Shown here piece after piece: positions 12,145-23,953 of a stretch of 64,000 bases of DNA. Position 1 is the stretch's first letter. Each line of letters starts with the position of its first letter. The position numbers and the translations under genes were made by a program. Source of the stretch: Polytrichum commune (Eukaryota > Streptophyta > Polytrichopsida > Polytrichales > Polytrichaceae); NCBI GenBank assembly GCA_950295325.1, contig OX485807.1, positions 10,007,001 through 10,071,000 on the forward strand. Direction: 5' to 3'. The notes beneath the pieces are model-generated. The model did not search any database and was not told where the DNA came from. It saw only the letters and a program-made list of their open reading frames with translations.

Positions 12145-12899
12145 GGGGGTAGCGAGTTTGTTTTTTGAATGTTGATTTCTGGTAGCTCCGAGATGTGTCT
12201 CTTCATGTCTATGCACACATTCTTGCAAAGCGAAGGACATCCTATTGAATGTTGCAGCATCTTCCCTCAGCTCCCACAATACACATAGCAACAATTCGTT
12301 TGAAGTAGCTTGGACATGTATGTTGCTGATGGGTTGATGGTTGTTTAGGGTTTAGGGTTTATATGATTATGCATTGTGAAGTACCCATGGTTTCAACAAG
12401 TCAAATTGTTTTGATTGAAGGATTGCCAATACCACAAGATGACTTTGAGAATACTAATCCGCCAACATTCCAAGCACATCAAGCTGATCTCATTATAGCC
12501 ATGCGAGACAAACTTCAGCTCCTCCTGCTGAGTTTAGGATGGAGGACTTAGTCTGGACAGATCATGTCACCAATGGGAAAGGTAGACACAAGGGCTCAAG
12601 ATTGGCTGTGATTCCATGACATAGGTTGCAGGATTTCATATCAGGAGAGCAACATCACCCTGATTACCCATGCAGATTCAATCTTGAGGTCATTAGGCGC
12701 AACTTGCCTAACTCATTGAAATCACCACGTGCACACTATCCGGCTCTTGTAGTAAGGTTTATTTTTCTCCTCTCTCCTCCACTGGCTGTCGTCCATGATA
12801 GCTATTTGCTATCCATGTAGTTCACATTGTTCTTCAAGAAGCTTCTTCTGTATTTTAAACCTCAATCTATGTCATTCTGTATCATTCAAAGTTTGTGCT

Positions 12900-15458
12900 T
12901 CACATTTCAATGTGGGATTGTGTGACTAGCGGATACCATTGCAATTTTGGGCCAGATGACAAGTCTGATGTTGTCCCAGAGGACATGCAAGCCCTTCTGA
13001 AATCCACCCAGAAACGAAGGATTAAAAAGAAACAAGCCAAACAGAAAAAGGGAAGAAGGTCATACTAGAGTATAACGCGTTCCCTCTAAACAAATCAATT
13101 GCTGCCAAGGTCAAGTGTGTGGGCAAAACAATTGGTGGTTTCTCCATTAAGAGGGGGTGCATGCGTTGTTTTGTTGCTAAACAACTATATCTGGATCCCA
13201 CTTTGTGCATGTTGGTTTATGAGAACACCATGCACCTCAACGCACGCGGTGAACATTGCCACGGATCAATGGTCAGTGGCTTATGGTATGCATTGGGTGT
13301 TGGTATCTTAGATGAGATGAAATACAAAATAGCTAAAATGCATGCTTTTGGGCTATCTCCGACACAAATTATGCAACAACACACCAAAGATGTCAGGAAA
13401 TTGGCTTTGGTTAATGGCACTGTCACTCGCGATACGTTTTTGTTGCCTACAGATGTAAAGAATATTTGTCGCAGGCGTGCGGAAGAACTCTGGATGAAAC
13501 ACCCTTCTGATCCAATAAGCGTTCGTATGTGGACGCTAGAAAATCCTGATAGTGTATTCTATTATCAGGAACATTCACTTATGGACCTGAATTCTTCTAC
13601 TCAGACTGATGCACCCTTCACCCTTGGAATCCAAACTGCATGGCAACTGGAAATGATGGGAAAATTTGGTCACAACAGTGCACTCTCAATTGACGCAACA
13701 TTTGGGACCACCCAAACACGGGTTATACACTTCCCTCTACGTCCTTCACCTTTTATGCATATCATTCATTGTTTGTGTGTCAGCACCTATGTCATGCACT
13801 GTCATTCCTATTCATAAGCTTTTATTAATGTCCTTGTTGGTTTAAGCTGGCAATTTACTTGTTTGTGACAATATCCACTATACACTGTTATGGTTTTTGA
13901 CGAATGGAGGAATGACATACCTGTGGCTTTCTTTGTTATCTCACGCACCCGCGAGCAGGACCTCATACATGTTCTTCAAGCCCTCCACAATAAAGTTACC
14001 GAGTACATGCCGAATTGGTGTCCTTCGTCCATCATTGTTGATAATGCCCAAGCTGAAATCAATACATTGAGGTATTGCCAAATTTCAACCAATTTTTTCT
14101 TGTTATTTTCTACGAGTTAGGGTTTAGGGATCCTTACAGTGTCATGCATGTGCAGGCTTGTATGGCCGGATGCAAAGATCCTCTTTTGCCTTTGGCATGT
14201 TCGGAAGGGCTGGGCAGAAAATGCCATTAAAAAAATTCCCACACATGCAGAACGTGCTGCGGTCCTCCATATGGTGGTTGATATTATGTATGGTAACGGA
14301 TGTGGTGTGGACGATGATCCAATCCATTGGGCTCTAGAACAACTCGACATTATAACCAACACTAGACCATGATCAGCCGCATTCATGAGGTACATGAATG
14401 ACAACTGGAGAACAAAGGTACCGATGTGATGTGTGGGTGCGAGAATGATACCTCATGCTGGCCAAAACACTAATGCTACCATTGAGTCGTACCACTCTAA
14501 CTTGAAAAGTATATTAACCTCTACAAAGGAGCGTTTCGTCGGGAGACGCATGGATTGGCTCATCTACCATCTCACCGGTGATGTGGTTACACATTATTGG
14601 TACGGAGTCCAATGCAAGGCATTTGGGTTTGTACGAAACAAACATCACGAAAGTATTGTATGTTCAGCCATCATTTACGCATTAAGAATACCTGATACTA
14701 ATGTATTGATATGTATGGAGGACACCATAACATATGTTGGATTTGTGAATAATAGGCCTAAAGTATGGACCATACATTCACATGATTCAGAATGGGCCCA
14801 GTGTGATTGTCCAATCGCACAGGAAGGTATGATATGCAAGCATACCATGAAGGTCTTCAAGATGCTCCACCCCGACATCCAAGATGGTGTCATTGTTAGG
14901 CAGGCATGTACTTTGCACGGGGTTGATCGTAGCACTCTAATGTCTCAGTGTTATTCAAAGGTCCCACCGGTTGTCATACGTGAAGAACACGCGCAACATG
15001 TTTCGGACACCTTCACAGACAATGTCACCAGTGACATCGTGGATCTCCACACTAAAACCATTGGGTACATTGGTGGTCCACAACATCCAATGCTCATGGA
15101 CGAAGAAGACACTCCGGAGATGTCATCTCATGTGTTGTTGGGCACTGTTTCAACCTGTAATGAACTTTTCCAATATGACATTGGAAGTAGCCAGGCTGCG
15201 GCGGAAGCAACAATTCATAATCTATACACGACATTGACGAAGAACGTCGATACTTACCCCGCTCTTTATACTCATTTGCTTGCGGACTTGAAACACATCC
15301 ATGGAAAGCAGACTGAGCTCATTGCTCGCGGTGACGCCATATTGCAGCTGACATCCACGCCCATGTCATTCCCTACACGAGATGGTGATAACTCCCTCAA
15401 GCGTCATCGGAGCTTTCTGGAAAACCTACCACCCAGAAAGAAAAAAATAAATCATTAA
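12900..15458 (+). pseudogene. MULE transposase (DDE + SWIM), interrupted
   Basis: The reading frame is recognisable from about 13060. An N-terminal basic block around 12910-13060 lies in another frame, so a frameshift or missed splice near 13050 is likely. The DDE core is visible: Asp in 'SIDATFGT' (codon 13692), Asp in 'IIVDNAQ' (codon 14040) and Glu in 'ATIESYHS' (codon 14484). A SWIM zinc finger follows, CDC at 14812-14820 then CKH at 14835-14843. An intron 14072-14155 closes in frame (GAG|GTATT..GCAG|GC). Another intron, somewhere between about 13720 and 13870, is needed, but its acceptor AG is missing. Two in-frame TGA stops sit at 14370-14372 and 14427-14429. The family role is cutting and joining element ends in the nucleus; this copy could not make a full protein. 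Confidence 0.85.
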
Positions 15459-16361
15459 ATTCACAGTTGTAGTACGTATTTATTGTGAATAACGTTGTTT
15501 ATGATTCATACATGTATAAGCTATTGGAGCACAATGTAGCTAAACATGTATATATGTTTTACGTATAAAATAATTGAGATAGTCAACTTACCAGTACATG
15601 TTTGATATCTTGGATATATTTATGACTTCAACTATTCGGAAATATTTGTGCAAGACTAGAATGACTGAAGTACATAGATTCAAATGAGTGCATTATTTAT
15701 GTAAACTGAAGGACTTCTTTTCAAAGTCCTTAGTTGAACGACTCGATTACTGATTGACTAGATGACTATGTCTTCCAACAAGGCTAAACATGCGATTTGT
15801 GACATGATACCGCTGCAAATGATTGAATGATTACATGACCACATCACAACATAATCTCACATCCTTCACACTAACTACACTTGTTCTATATAATCCAAAA
15901 CCATCATATGCAGGATATCTTGTAGAATACCACAATGAAAAAAACCCCGCTTTTTATTAAAAAAAAATGTACAATTTCCCAATCACTATACTATATTGAT
16001 CATGTGTTGGTAATATACATTTTGTATTGGGAGATGTATAATTATACAATACTAAAAATTGCCTTTCACAAAAATGCACCATCATCTTCCTCCGCGCTGG
16101 CTGGTTAGACGGCAACGTTTTCTGTTGTTGCTCCTTTGTGGCGTTCATTTCTTCGCAGTCACTTTCACAATCCATTCCGACCCCTCGTGCATCCCAGTTG
16201 TCAAAACATCAAACAAAACATCACTTATGATTTGACGTTGCTTTATCGCCTCATTCTTTTTATAATGAAATACACAGCCCTACACAATGAAGGACACATG
16301 ATACAGGTCAGCACATACATTATGTTGTATAACATACAAACAAATACAGTATTTTTATCAT
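15459..16361. other. Spacer between convergent MULE genes
   Basis: AT-rich and without coding signal. The transposase and protease genes end towards each other here, so both polyadenylation sites should lie in this stretch. Candidate A-rich motifs are present but none is decisive. Confidence 0.5.
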
Positions 16362-17719
16362 CTATATTAATTTGTACTGGATTATTCGATGCACGGAATC
16401 GTAACTGATATCACGCAGGGTTTGGGGATTATGTCTCAGGGCGTGAATATATTCCATTATGTTCTTCAAAACATAATATCCACATGCCCAACCTGAATTG
16501 TGTTGTGGAACAGTTGGCTGGATCCAAACAGTCGGTGATTGTACATTTTGCCACATGACAGATTGTTCAGCGTAGCCACCCCGCGTTGTTCACATCTTTG
16601 CTAACCGCTTGCGAATCTTTGAAACAAAATGTAGTCCAGCGTTGCTCATAAAATCAAAATGAACAAAACCTTGATTCCCTAGAACGTACATGGTCCAATG
16701 TTTCCCGCAAGTGTAGGGCACTAGAAGAGTTGTAATGTCCAACTCCGGAAAAGTTGGATACTTCTCATAGACGAACTTTATAAATATTTGTAAGCTCTCG
16801 GTCGGATGCAGACGAAGAAAATCCATTAAAATTGGAATGAGATATGGACTACAGACATGACACTTAACATCTTCAAGTTGTGGATTCAACCACGTTCTTA
16901 TCCATTCCATCAAGTGGTTGGACACCTCACCGTATCTAACAGTTAATGGTTTTATATCATACGTCCAGTCTAATGTACAAAATTTACCCTTGAACGTAAA
17001 TTCAAACGAAGGACTTACTGCCCCACTTGCATCGGCCACAATTGTGTTGACTAGTTCTTCTAACTTGTACACCACAAATGCATATCCATTAGAGAACAAT
17101 AAGACCCTGTACTATAAGAGCAATTGTATTTATCCACGAACAACATTAAACATAACAACATTTAATTCTTACCGTCCATCGGACTTCTGATATGTCTTGG
17201 AGATGACATCGTCAATTGTGTTATCCACAGGTTTTTTGCGATGTCCTTCAACTACTTTTGACATGATTGACGTACTCAGTGTTTTTGACACTTGACCTCC
17301 GCGTGTGCTATTGATGCAGAGTTGTCTTTGACACATGTAATGTCCTTCGCATTTCGTCGCTCGGTACAAGCTAACGAGTTGTCAAGGCCATTAGTAAGAG
17401 TTGGTGGTGATCCTAATCGACACGTGACTGAAACCGACGGAGGCACTTTAATGATAGTCAACGCAGGAGTTCTTCAGAACCATGGTCCTTCACGCTTTCC
17501 TTTATGCAACTCTATTGCTGTACATGGCGATTTTGAATGCATCGTGCAAAGCAAACCGTCGGGGGAAAGAGGCGCCGGGGAAGTAACCGTCTTCATAGGC
17601 GTGCCTTGAATGTCCTTTAGGGTTTGCGTAAGGTCTTGGGTATCACTGCTCTCTAAATCATTTACTTGCATTTTTAAAGGGAGTGGAACACTTATGTGAG
17701 CCCAAAACGGTGCCCACAT
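16362..17719 (-). pseudogene. Ulp1/C48-type SUMO-protease-like gene of the MULE, disabled
   Basis: The C-terminal half shows the cysteine-protease triad in order: His in 'GKHWTMYVL', Asp in 'HFDFM', then the Gln-to-Cys segment 'TVPQHNSGWACGYYVL'. This is the layout of Ulp1 (C48) peptidases, which process SUMO or related proteins. A 66-bp intron at 17107-17172 closes in frame (CG|GTAAGA..TACAG|G). Upstream coding runs to about 17719. Defects are an in-frame TGA at 16590-16592 just before the catalytic Cys segment, another TGA near 17474-17476, and a frame change around 17287 in an A-run. Ulp1-like genes captured or carried by MULEs are known in plants; their role in transposition is unproven. 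The exact 5' end is not certain. Confidence 0.8.
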
Positions 17720-18892
17720 GTGTTTTTAACCCTTAGGAATTTATTAGGATTTGATTTTGATTTGATTTTATCTATTCAAAATATAAAAGAGTGAGGTGTG
17801 GAGTGGGATTGGATTTTAAGCCGTACGTTGGGTATGTGCACTCAATGTTATGAAATTGCTAGAGTTGAGAAGGGGGTGATTAAATTAAGAATAAGCGGTG
17901 TTTAGAGCAAGGGAAGAAGACACATGGTTTAACGTTTGAATTAGAACCCCCTTGTGTCGGTTTAAGGGGTCGGGGTTTAGTGGATAGGCTTGGGAAGTCA
18001 CATTTTGAACCGGCAGAGAACGACCACAAGGAGGGGTCTTTCAGCAGGAGAGGGTTGTTCCTCCAAGGCGATCTCAGAGGTTCGGAAGAATGTGAAGGCT
18101 GCTGACCAAGGCCAAGGCGATCTCAGAGGTTTCGGAATAATGTGAAGGATGTTGGCCGAAGCCGAGCAGATTCAGAGGTTTCGGAAGAATGTGAAGGTTG
18201 CTGGCCGAAACCAAGCAGATTCAAAGGTTTCGGAAGAATGTGAAGGCTGCTGGCCAAGGCCAAGGCGACCTCAAAGGTTTCAGAAGAATGTGAAGGCTGC
18301 TGGCCGAAGCCGAGCAGATTCAGAGGTTTCGGAAAAATGTGAAGGCTGCTGGCCAAGGCGATTTAGAAGTTCTGGGAAGGAAGTGGCATGGACTGTTGGC
18401 GGCCAAAGGAATTTATCGTGTAGACCAGTTGCTGGTTTAGTAAGTAATTAGTCCTAGAATTAGGCTTGGGGTTTAGAGAATGTGGAACTAATTAGGATCC
18501 TACTTAATGTAGGTTGTGGCACAAGTATTTATGAATACTTTGGCATATAAGAGTTTAATAAAAAGATAGGGTTGTGCCCTCATTGTCTCATTCACGGAGG
18601 GTTGATACATTTTCACAATGCGGGAGAGGAGTGTGACAGAGGATCCCTCGCCTGGATTCAGACGTAGTTAAGGGCGGGGGTGATTCTGGGCTCACAACCC
18701 TCAAGGCCTTCCAACCTTAGTGCATCGATCCTGGACTTCAGCTACAAACCCTTTTGGAGTGTGCATCCCATCCTGCTGGGTTGGTTGTGTAAACTCACCT
18801 AATAATGTATGTGTAGCTACCACATCCTCTGCAATGTCGTCGTTGGCCTCCTCCAACCCTAAACCTATGTAAAGTAGATGTAGTTGCGTGCG
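17720..18892. other. Insert-like stretch with minisatellite and LTR-like promoter features
   Basis: No gene. It separates the protease gene from the unknown gene. It carries the 49-50-bp minisatellite at about 18068-18362, then a TATA-like 'catataag' near 18544, an AATAAA near 18555 and a GC-richer tail. That order resembles an LTR, and a 5-bp 'ccaca' occurs at both 17714-17718 and 18820-18824. However, the right end would be TA rather than CA, so the boundaries are not established. Confidence 0.35.
18068..18362. repeat. Six-copy minisatellite, 49-50 bp unit
   Basis: The anchor 'tgtgaagg' recurs at 18091, 18141, 18190, 18239, 18289 and 18338. Each unit has 'cagaggtttcggaagaa' before the anchor and 'ctggccgaagccgag' or a 'ccaaggccaagg' variant after it. 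The units are contiguous, with no unique spacers, so this is not a CRISPR-like array. Confidence 0.85.
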
Positions 18893-19045
18893 TCAAAACG
18901 CCACCAGAACTTCAATCGCCTCGGCAAGCCGCAGTTGAGCACAAATGTTTTTCTTGTGGATGTCGCCAACTACCACTGAACCTATGTCGGCGTCTTCGCG
19001 AATGACCATTGCAGAACATAATACATGTATGTCATTAACTAAAAA

Positions 19046-19195
19046 AACGTAAGTCACTATATGACAACATGAATGACGTAAGCCACTAAATGACAATATG
19101 AATGACGTAAGTCACTGAATGATGTATATGAATGATGTAAGTCACTGAATGACGTAAAACACCTAATGACGAGTATGAATGACGTATATGAATGA
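19046..19195. repeat. Short tandem repeats in the last intron of the unknown gene
   Basis: About five units of 30-38 bp built on 'gaatgacgtaagtcact'. They fall between the exons ending at 19234 and starting at 19038. The same 'gaatgac' heptamer occurs elsewhere in the MULE. Confidence 0.7.
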
Positions 19196-20084
19196 ACATT
19201 GACATATACAATAAATGACACACAACAAATTACGTATCTGTTCACACTTGGCCCTCCGTTGTTCAGGGACATCGACGGCATACCACATGTCCTCGAGCTC
19301 TGAGCAGCATTGCATTCTGATCATATCATAGACAACCCTATGTGCAATTCTCCCAATGAAGGCGTTGATCCTTTCTACAACTCCAACTTGCTTTTCTGGA
19401 TCATAACCAAGCAATGCAACGGTGCCCGAATGGAGATTGCTAAAGGTATCGGTCACTTCTTGAATACCTGGAAACAAAGCCCACCCCGTCGTAGCCAAAC
19501 TATACACAATATTCGTCAATGCAACTGATTTATCCTTGTCTTTTGCAAAGTCCAGAATGTACTGCTCCGTGAGACCTACATATGGATGAGGAAGAGGACG
19601 TGTGTTACCATGTAATGTCCTGACTAAGACCAAAAACTCTCTAACAATATGAGGACACTCAAGCTCAAGAGAAAGAGGCTCCGTACTGACATTCTCTAAC
19701 AATATTTTCTGTAATTCTTCCCCTTCATCGCGCGTGTGCGCCCAAGGTGAGTTTCGGAAATTGGGCAGAGGCCATTTCTTGAAAATACTGTACAGTGGGG
19801 ACCATCCCCACTTCTTTTGTTCGGCACGACTCTTCTCTGCATTATTAAACTTCTCCAACTTCTCCTTCACATATTGACTGTGTAATTCGGCGATATTCCC
19901 ATGGGCATCAACAACTTTGGCCTCGTACTCTCTGGTTTGAATTCTGAAGTTGAGGTACTCCTTTAAATGCATGAGCTCTTCATACCTTTGCACGTCTGAA
20001 GGGCTATTGAAACATCTAATTTGCGACGTTATCTTGGTGAGAAGAGCTACGTGATCTTTTGGGTCTCGATTGTTTTGAAATAAA

Positions 20085-20290
20085 TGAAACGTGTATGTCA
20101 TTCACTGTTACACTCATGAATGACATAATATACAACTGGTGACATATACGATATCTGTAAAGTTCGATGAAGGACAAATAATTAATAAATTAAACGTGTA
20201 TGTCATTCAATGTTTCAGTCATGAATGACATAGTATACAACTGGTGACATATACCATATATATAAAGTTCTATGAAGGACAAATACTTAA
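20085..20290. repeat. 105-bp tandem duplication in an intron of the unknown gene
   Basis: Two diverged copies share 'aaacgtgtatgtcatt' and 'atacaactggtgacatata' cores offset by 105 bp (20115 against 20220). The duplication reaches the exon edge near 20100, which makes the splice acceptor hard to place. Confidence 0.75.
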
Positions 20291-20718
20291 CATACATAGA
20301 CATCACATACTGAATTTCCGTAAAGGTACCAGGTGCCAAATGCGCTGCCAAGTTTAACACCAAGGGTCCCCTCCTCCACCATCCTATGGAGGAATTGAAT
20401 GCAAGCTTGAGGATCTTCAATGAGGTCTTTGGGCATCCAATCATTATCCACCTCGGTGATCAAGATGTATAATCCACTTATATCAACAGTTGTAGGCGGA
20501 GGAGGAATGCATACAGGGTTTCCATCAGGGAACTTCAACTTGGCTTTAAGCCACGCACACTCTTCAATTTTATCCCGAGTGAGAATGCGACCAGAATGAC
20601 GGTTGTTGAAGTCACGTCCTTCAGATGTGGTTTCGCGCGAAGTGGAGCGGATGTCGGAAGAGGTTGGCGCTGCAACCGGTGGTGTATCATCATCATTGTC
20701 TTCTTTGGTTGATGTCGT

Positions 20719-21654
20719 TGTCGCAACCCTTGCTAGTTTTCCTTCACTTAGCTTGACCGCCTTTCCAACCTAGCAAGTGCCACGAGCGCTAACCTGCACA
20801 TCCCACGCACATGCATGGTTAGCTCCCAAAACCGCGGACTCAAGCTCATGGCTAGGTCACCAAACCCTCCTACACATGCATTCGGGACTCTCCCTTTAGT
20901 AGGTAGCCAATGGCTAAGGTGGACTTCCATCCATGGAAGTCCACTCTTGAGTTGATCATCGTGTTGCCAAAACAACACTACAACTACCCGGAGCACATTG
21001 CCAAGTATGCTCCGGGGGGGTTGGTCAGCTAAGCCGCCTCACCCATATAAGCCTCTAGGACTTTGGGCGGGGCCCCTACCCCACCATCAAGTATCCTTTT
21101 GTCTCTCTACAAGGGTTGGGGCCAGGTGGACATTTTCCCTTAGCCGCTGGGGCTAGAACCCCCCCAGCAGCTTCAGACCACCATAACTTCTACATATGAT
21201 GTCGGATGCTATTAAGCAACCACTCTATCGTCACCTACTCTTTGCGTAGATGCCGATGGACCCCTCACTTGACCCATTCGGACAAGTATTGAGGAAGTTA
21301 TAGCTCTTCAAACCTTGGCAGTCCCGGGCACCACTCCCAGGTCACTGCTGTCCCAGGGTGCTGTCCCGGGACAGTGCCCCACTCAAATTGCCATATCTCC
21401 TAGCTAGCACCTCCGATTGAGGTGTTCCTTAGCATTCTAGAATTCCACCGCCATAAGCTACTCATAACTTATGGCCTTACCCTCATGACTCTTAGTCTCT
21501 GTGGGTGAGAGGCGTTCTCAACGCCCGGGGCCCTCACCCACACTAAGAGTACTTGGGCCCTCTCACCAATGGCCCCACAAGTCCCGGGTGTCACTCCGGG
21601 GTCCCCCTTGTGCCCATGGTGTTGCGGGCACTCCTCATGGAGAGGTGCGCGACA
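20719..21654. mobile_element. Solo LTR, 936 bp, inside the unknown gene
   Basis: The ends are perfect short inverted repeats, TGTCGC at 20719 and GCGACA ending at 21654. They are flanked by GTCGT (20714-20718) and GTCGC (21655-21659), a 5-bp duplication with one mismatch. The GC content is higher than the surroundings. On the plus strand a 'catataag' TATA-like box occurs near 21044, suggesting plus orientation. A 24-bp hairpin (TGGACTTCCAT, CC, ATGGAAGTCCA) sits at 20920-20943. Removing the LTR plus one duplication keeps the minus-strand gene in frame across the junction. No internal retrotransposon region is present. Confidence 0.8.
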
Positions 21655-22867
21655 GTCGCGGATGATTGTTCTTCAGAACAATCAACCATTTGGTCGTCGC
21701 TATCATGTGACACCTCCTTCTCCTCACTGTGATGAGTGGCCTGAAATGAGACATGCAATGCCAAAGGCTTCACCGCAGACCGTGATATCTTGCACGGAGG
21801 AACAACATGCGGGTTGGGGGCAGAAATTGCGGGGATCTTGCGGTGTTTTGCACTGGGTTGTGGAAGGACATCCTCCGCCTTCCTTGTCCTGCCTGTAGAA
21901 GACTTAGGAGCGGCGTGTTGCTGGAAAACTCTTCCGTACTTTTTGGCAATCCGGTTCAGCTCGCCGTGATCACTCTTCTCCCAAGTTGGGTACATCTTAA
22001 GAGCATGCGAATCCTTGTACACCTTACATAGATTAAACTTCCTATGGTAAGATGTCATGTTTTTATCTTTATGTATTTCTTTACAAAAAATACACAAAAA
22101 AGGAAACCTGCCATTTTTTAACCTTTCGGTAGTGACTCTGGCCTTCAAATAACATTCAAGGGTCAGACGATCATAATCCTCTTCTAAGAACAGAGCCGCA
22201 CATGGCTTCCTATTGTGTGTCATGGTGCTCTTATACATCCTCTGCCCACCATACACCTGCAAGTATAACAAAAAACGAAGTGTTAAGGGAGAAGTCACTG
22301 AATGACTGAATGACAACTACCCTATAATAATTGTCGCAAATGAACACATATCAATGCATGACATATATGAGTGAACTACATGAAAGACTGCAGAACACAT
22401 AATATCTAGACCACGACAAGTGATTGTGAGCAATATTGGACCGAAAATCAACCCACCAAATCAACATAAGTTCAAATGCAAAAAAATTGAGCAAAATGTG
22501 GCCAGTGTGCAAAAAATATTCGACATACGAAACAAAATTGAACAGCCGGAAACACTGAATTGCGAGTCGGAGCAAGAAAGCAATGAAATAGAAGATTGTG
22601 GGCAATCAATAATCACAAAGATGACTCACCCTTTGTTGCCAACCCACCAGACCGAAGACCACCATGTCCACAAATTTTGCTCGCCCAAGGATCTGGATCA
22701 ATGGCGGATCCTCCAACACGTGTAGTCGATGCTGCAAAGCTTCTGGAACCAGCTTTGCAGTTGTCTATGCCACCTGTTGTTGAAAGGAAGGGTCGCCATA
22801 GATCCTGAAGGACGCAATGAGGTTAGGATCGGCACTCCTTGGGTAAGACTTTTGTGAAGAATGAACC

Positions 22868-23009
22868 CTGCTCAATAATTAAGGATTCACTTTCTTTGAT
22901 GGTTAGAGAACATGAGAATGGCCTAATACTATCAGTAGCTTTCATCTGTACACATCAGTAGACATCAAATGTGCAACATGAGTTTGAATTACCTAGTTAG
23001 GAAAGACCA
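22868..23009. other. Short non-coding stretch of the MULE
   Basis: No coding signal. It lies between the first visible exon of the unknown minus-strand gene and the dispersed repeat. Confidence 0.5.
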
Positions 23010-23471
23010 ATGTAACAGGCAAAAAAATATTGACCATGCATCCCTTACCAAAATGTCCCTCTGAAGATATCAACATGTAACTGGTTGGACTTGGAAACAC
23101 TTGAATGTTGACCGATTTTTCTCAAAATTTTCTGAGACACTACATCCAGTGCTAAGTATTCTGTCATACTTCTGACATCCACGCCAGCAAAATACCAGCC
23201 AACTAAACATATTGACTGAAGGCCCCCTTTCCACTAGAGCTCGAGTTGCTTGCAAATTTGCAGGAGTTTGATTCAACAAGCGATCATCCAAAGCTCAAAA
23301 TTTTACGAGCTTGACCAATCATTAAAATCTCAACAGTTTGAGCAAGTCGTGTAAGTTGACCCTGCTCAAAGTGAGATACTAAGGAGGGGGAGAATGGGCA
23401 TTAAACAAAGGGAGTCCACCACCAACCCAAAAATGCTTTGTAACGCATTGGCGGCTGGGGGCCTACAAAAC

Positions 23472-23940
23472 TGTTGTAGAAATTAGTTTAGAACTAATTA
23501 GAAAACAATCTGATGTATCAGCAGATGAAACCATTTGAGGCTAAGGGTCTGAGCCATTTGAGGCTTAGGGTTAATACCCTTTTTAGTCCAGGGTATCAAG
23601 TGATTAATTAGAACCTGGACACCTAGCAGGTTACTTAGACTGTAACAAAGTTTAACTAAGGGACCTAGCCGGGTATCCCGAGGGTATCTGACCCCTTTAC
23701 ATAGTGTAGATAGTATTACACCCCGGATATCCCGAGGGTATCGGCCTAGGTATCAACCAGGTTGGTATGGCCAGACACTAAGGTGCTACCAGATGGTGAC
23801 AAGTGGCATACATTATTATTTTATTATTTTTATACAATATACATACCCTCGTCTACCATACACAGGTAGTTCTGAGTATTCGCACCTACATACTGTCCAA
23901 AATACACTCTGTGTACACCATCTATATCTCAGTTCTAACA
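23472..23940 (+). repeat. Left LTR of the Copia element
   Basis: Starts TGTTGTAGAA and ends TTCTAACA. It contains the duplicated 'tatcccgagggtatc' segment. It is directly followed by the primer-binding site. Confidence 0.95.
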
Positions 23941-23953
23941 CGTTATCAGCACT
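23941..23953 (+). promoter_or_regulatory. Primer-binding site of the Copia element
   Basis: CGTTATCAGCACT starts immediately after the left LTR. From memory, similar 'gttatcagcac' sequences occupy this place in other plant Copia elements. The matching tRNA was not determined. Confidence 0.6.

Larger units (their letters stand above)
18893..22867 (-). pseudogene. Unknown multi-exon gene carried by the MULE, disrupted
   Basis: I do not recognise the family. Minus-strand exons: 22867-22630, 22256 to about 20311 (split by a solo LTR), about 20080-19234 and 19038-18893. The joins 22630/22256 and 19234/19038 close in frame with GTGAGT or GTAATT donors. The join between 20311 and about 20080 is ambiguous. 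Exon 2 has a Cys/His cluster (FLCIFCKEIH, then SYHRKFNLC) that could bind zinc, followed by a basic and then Ser/Asp-rich stretch. A later exon has a charged, probably coiled-coil segment around 'FRIQTREYEAKVVDAHG'. An in-frame TAG lies near 22766 in the first visible exon. The LTR falls inside a codon stretch that continues in frame on the other side. Position inside the TIRs suggests a transposon accessory gene, but a captured host gene is possible. Confidence 0.6.

Noticed and set aside
14370-16592. TGA codons read as recoded (selenocysteine or readthrough)
   Set aside because: Land plants lack selenocysteine insertion. The stops occur in several unrelated decayed transposons, together with frameshifts and other stop types, so nonsense mutation is simpler.
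18068-18362. CRISPR-like array
   Set aside because: The units are contiguous with no unique spacers, and the context is a plant transposon.
17719-18819. A second solo LTR flanked by 'ccaca'
   Set aside because: The right end would be TA instead of CA and no inverted TG/CA termini are present. The 5-bp match alone could be chance.
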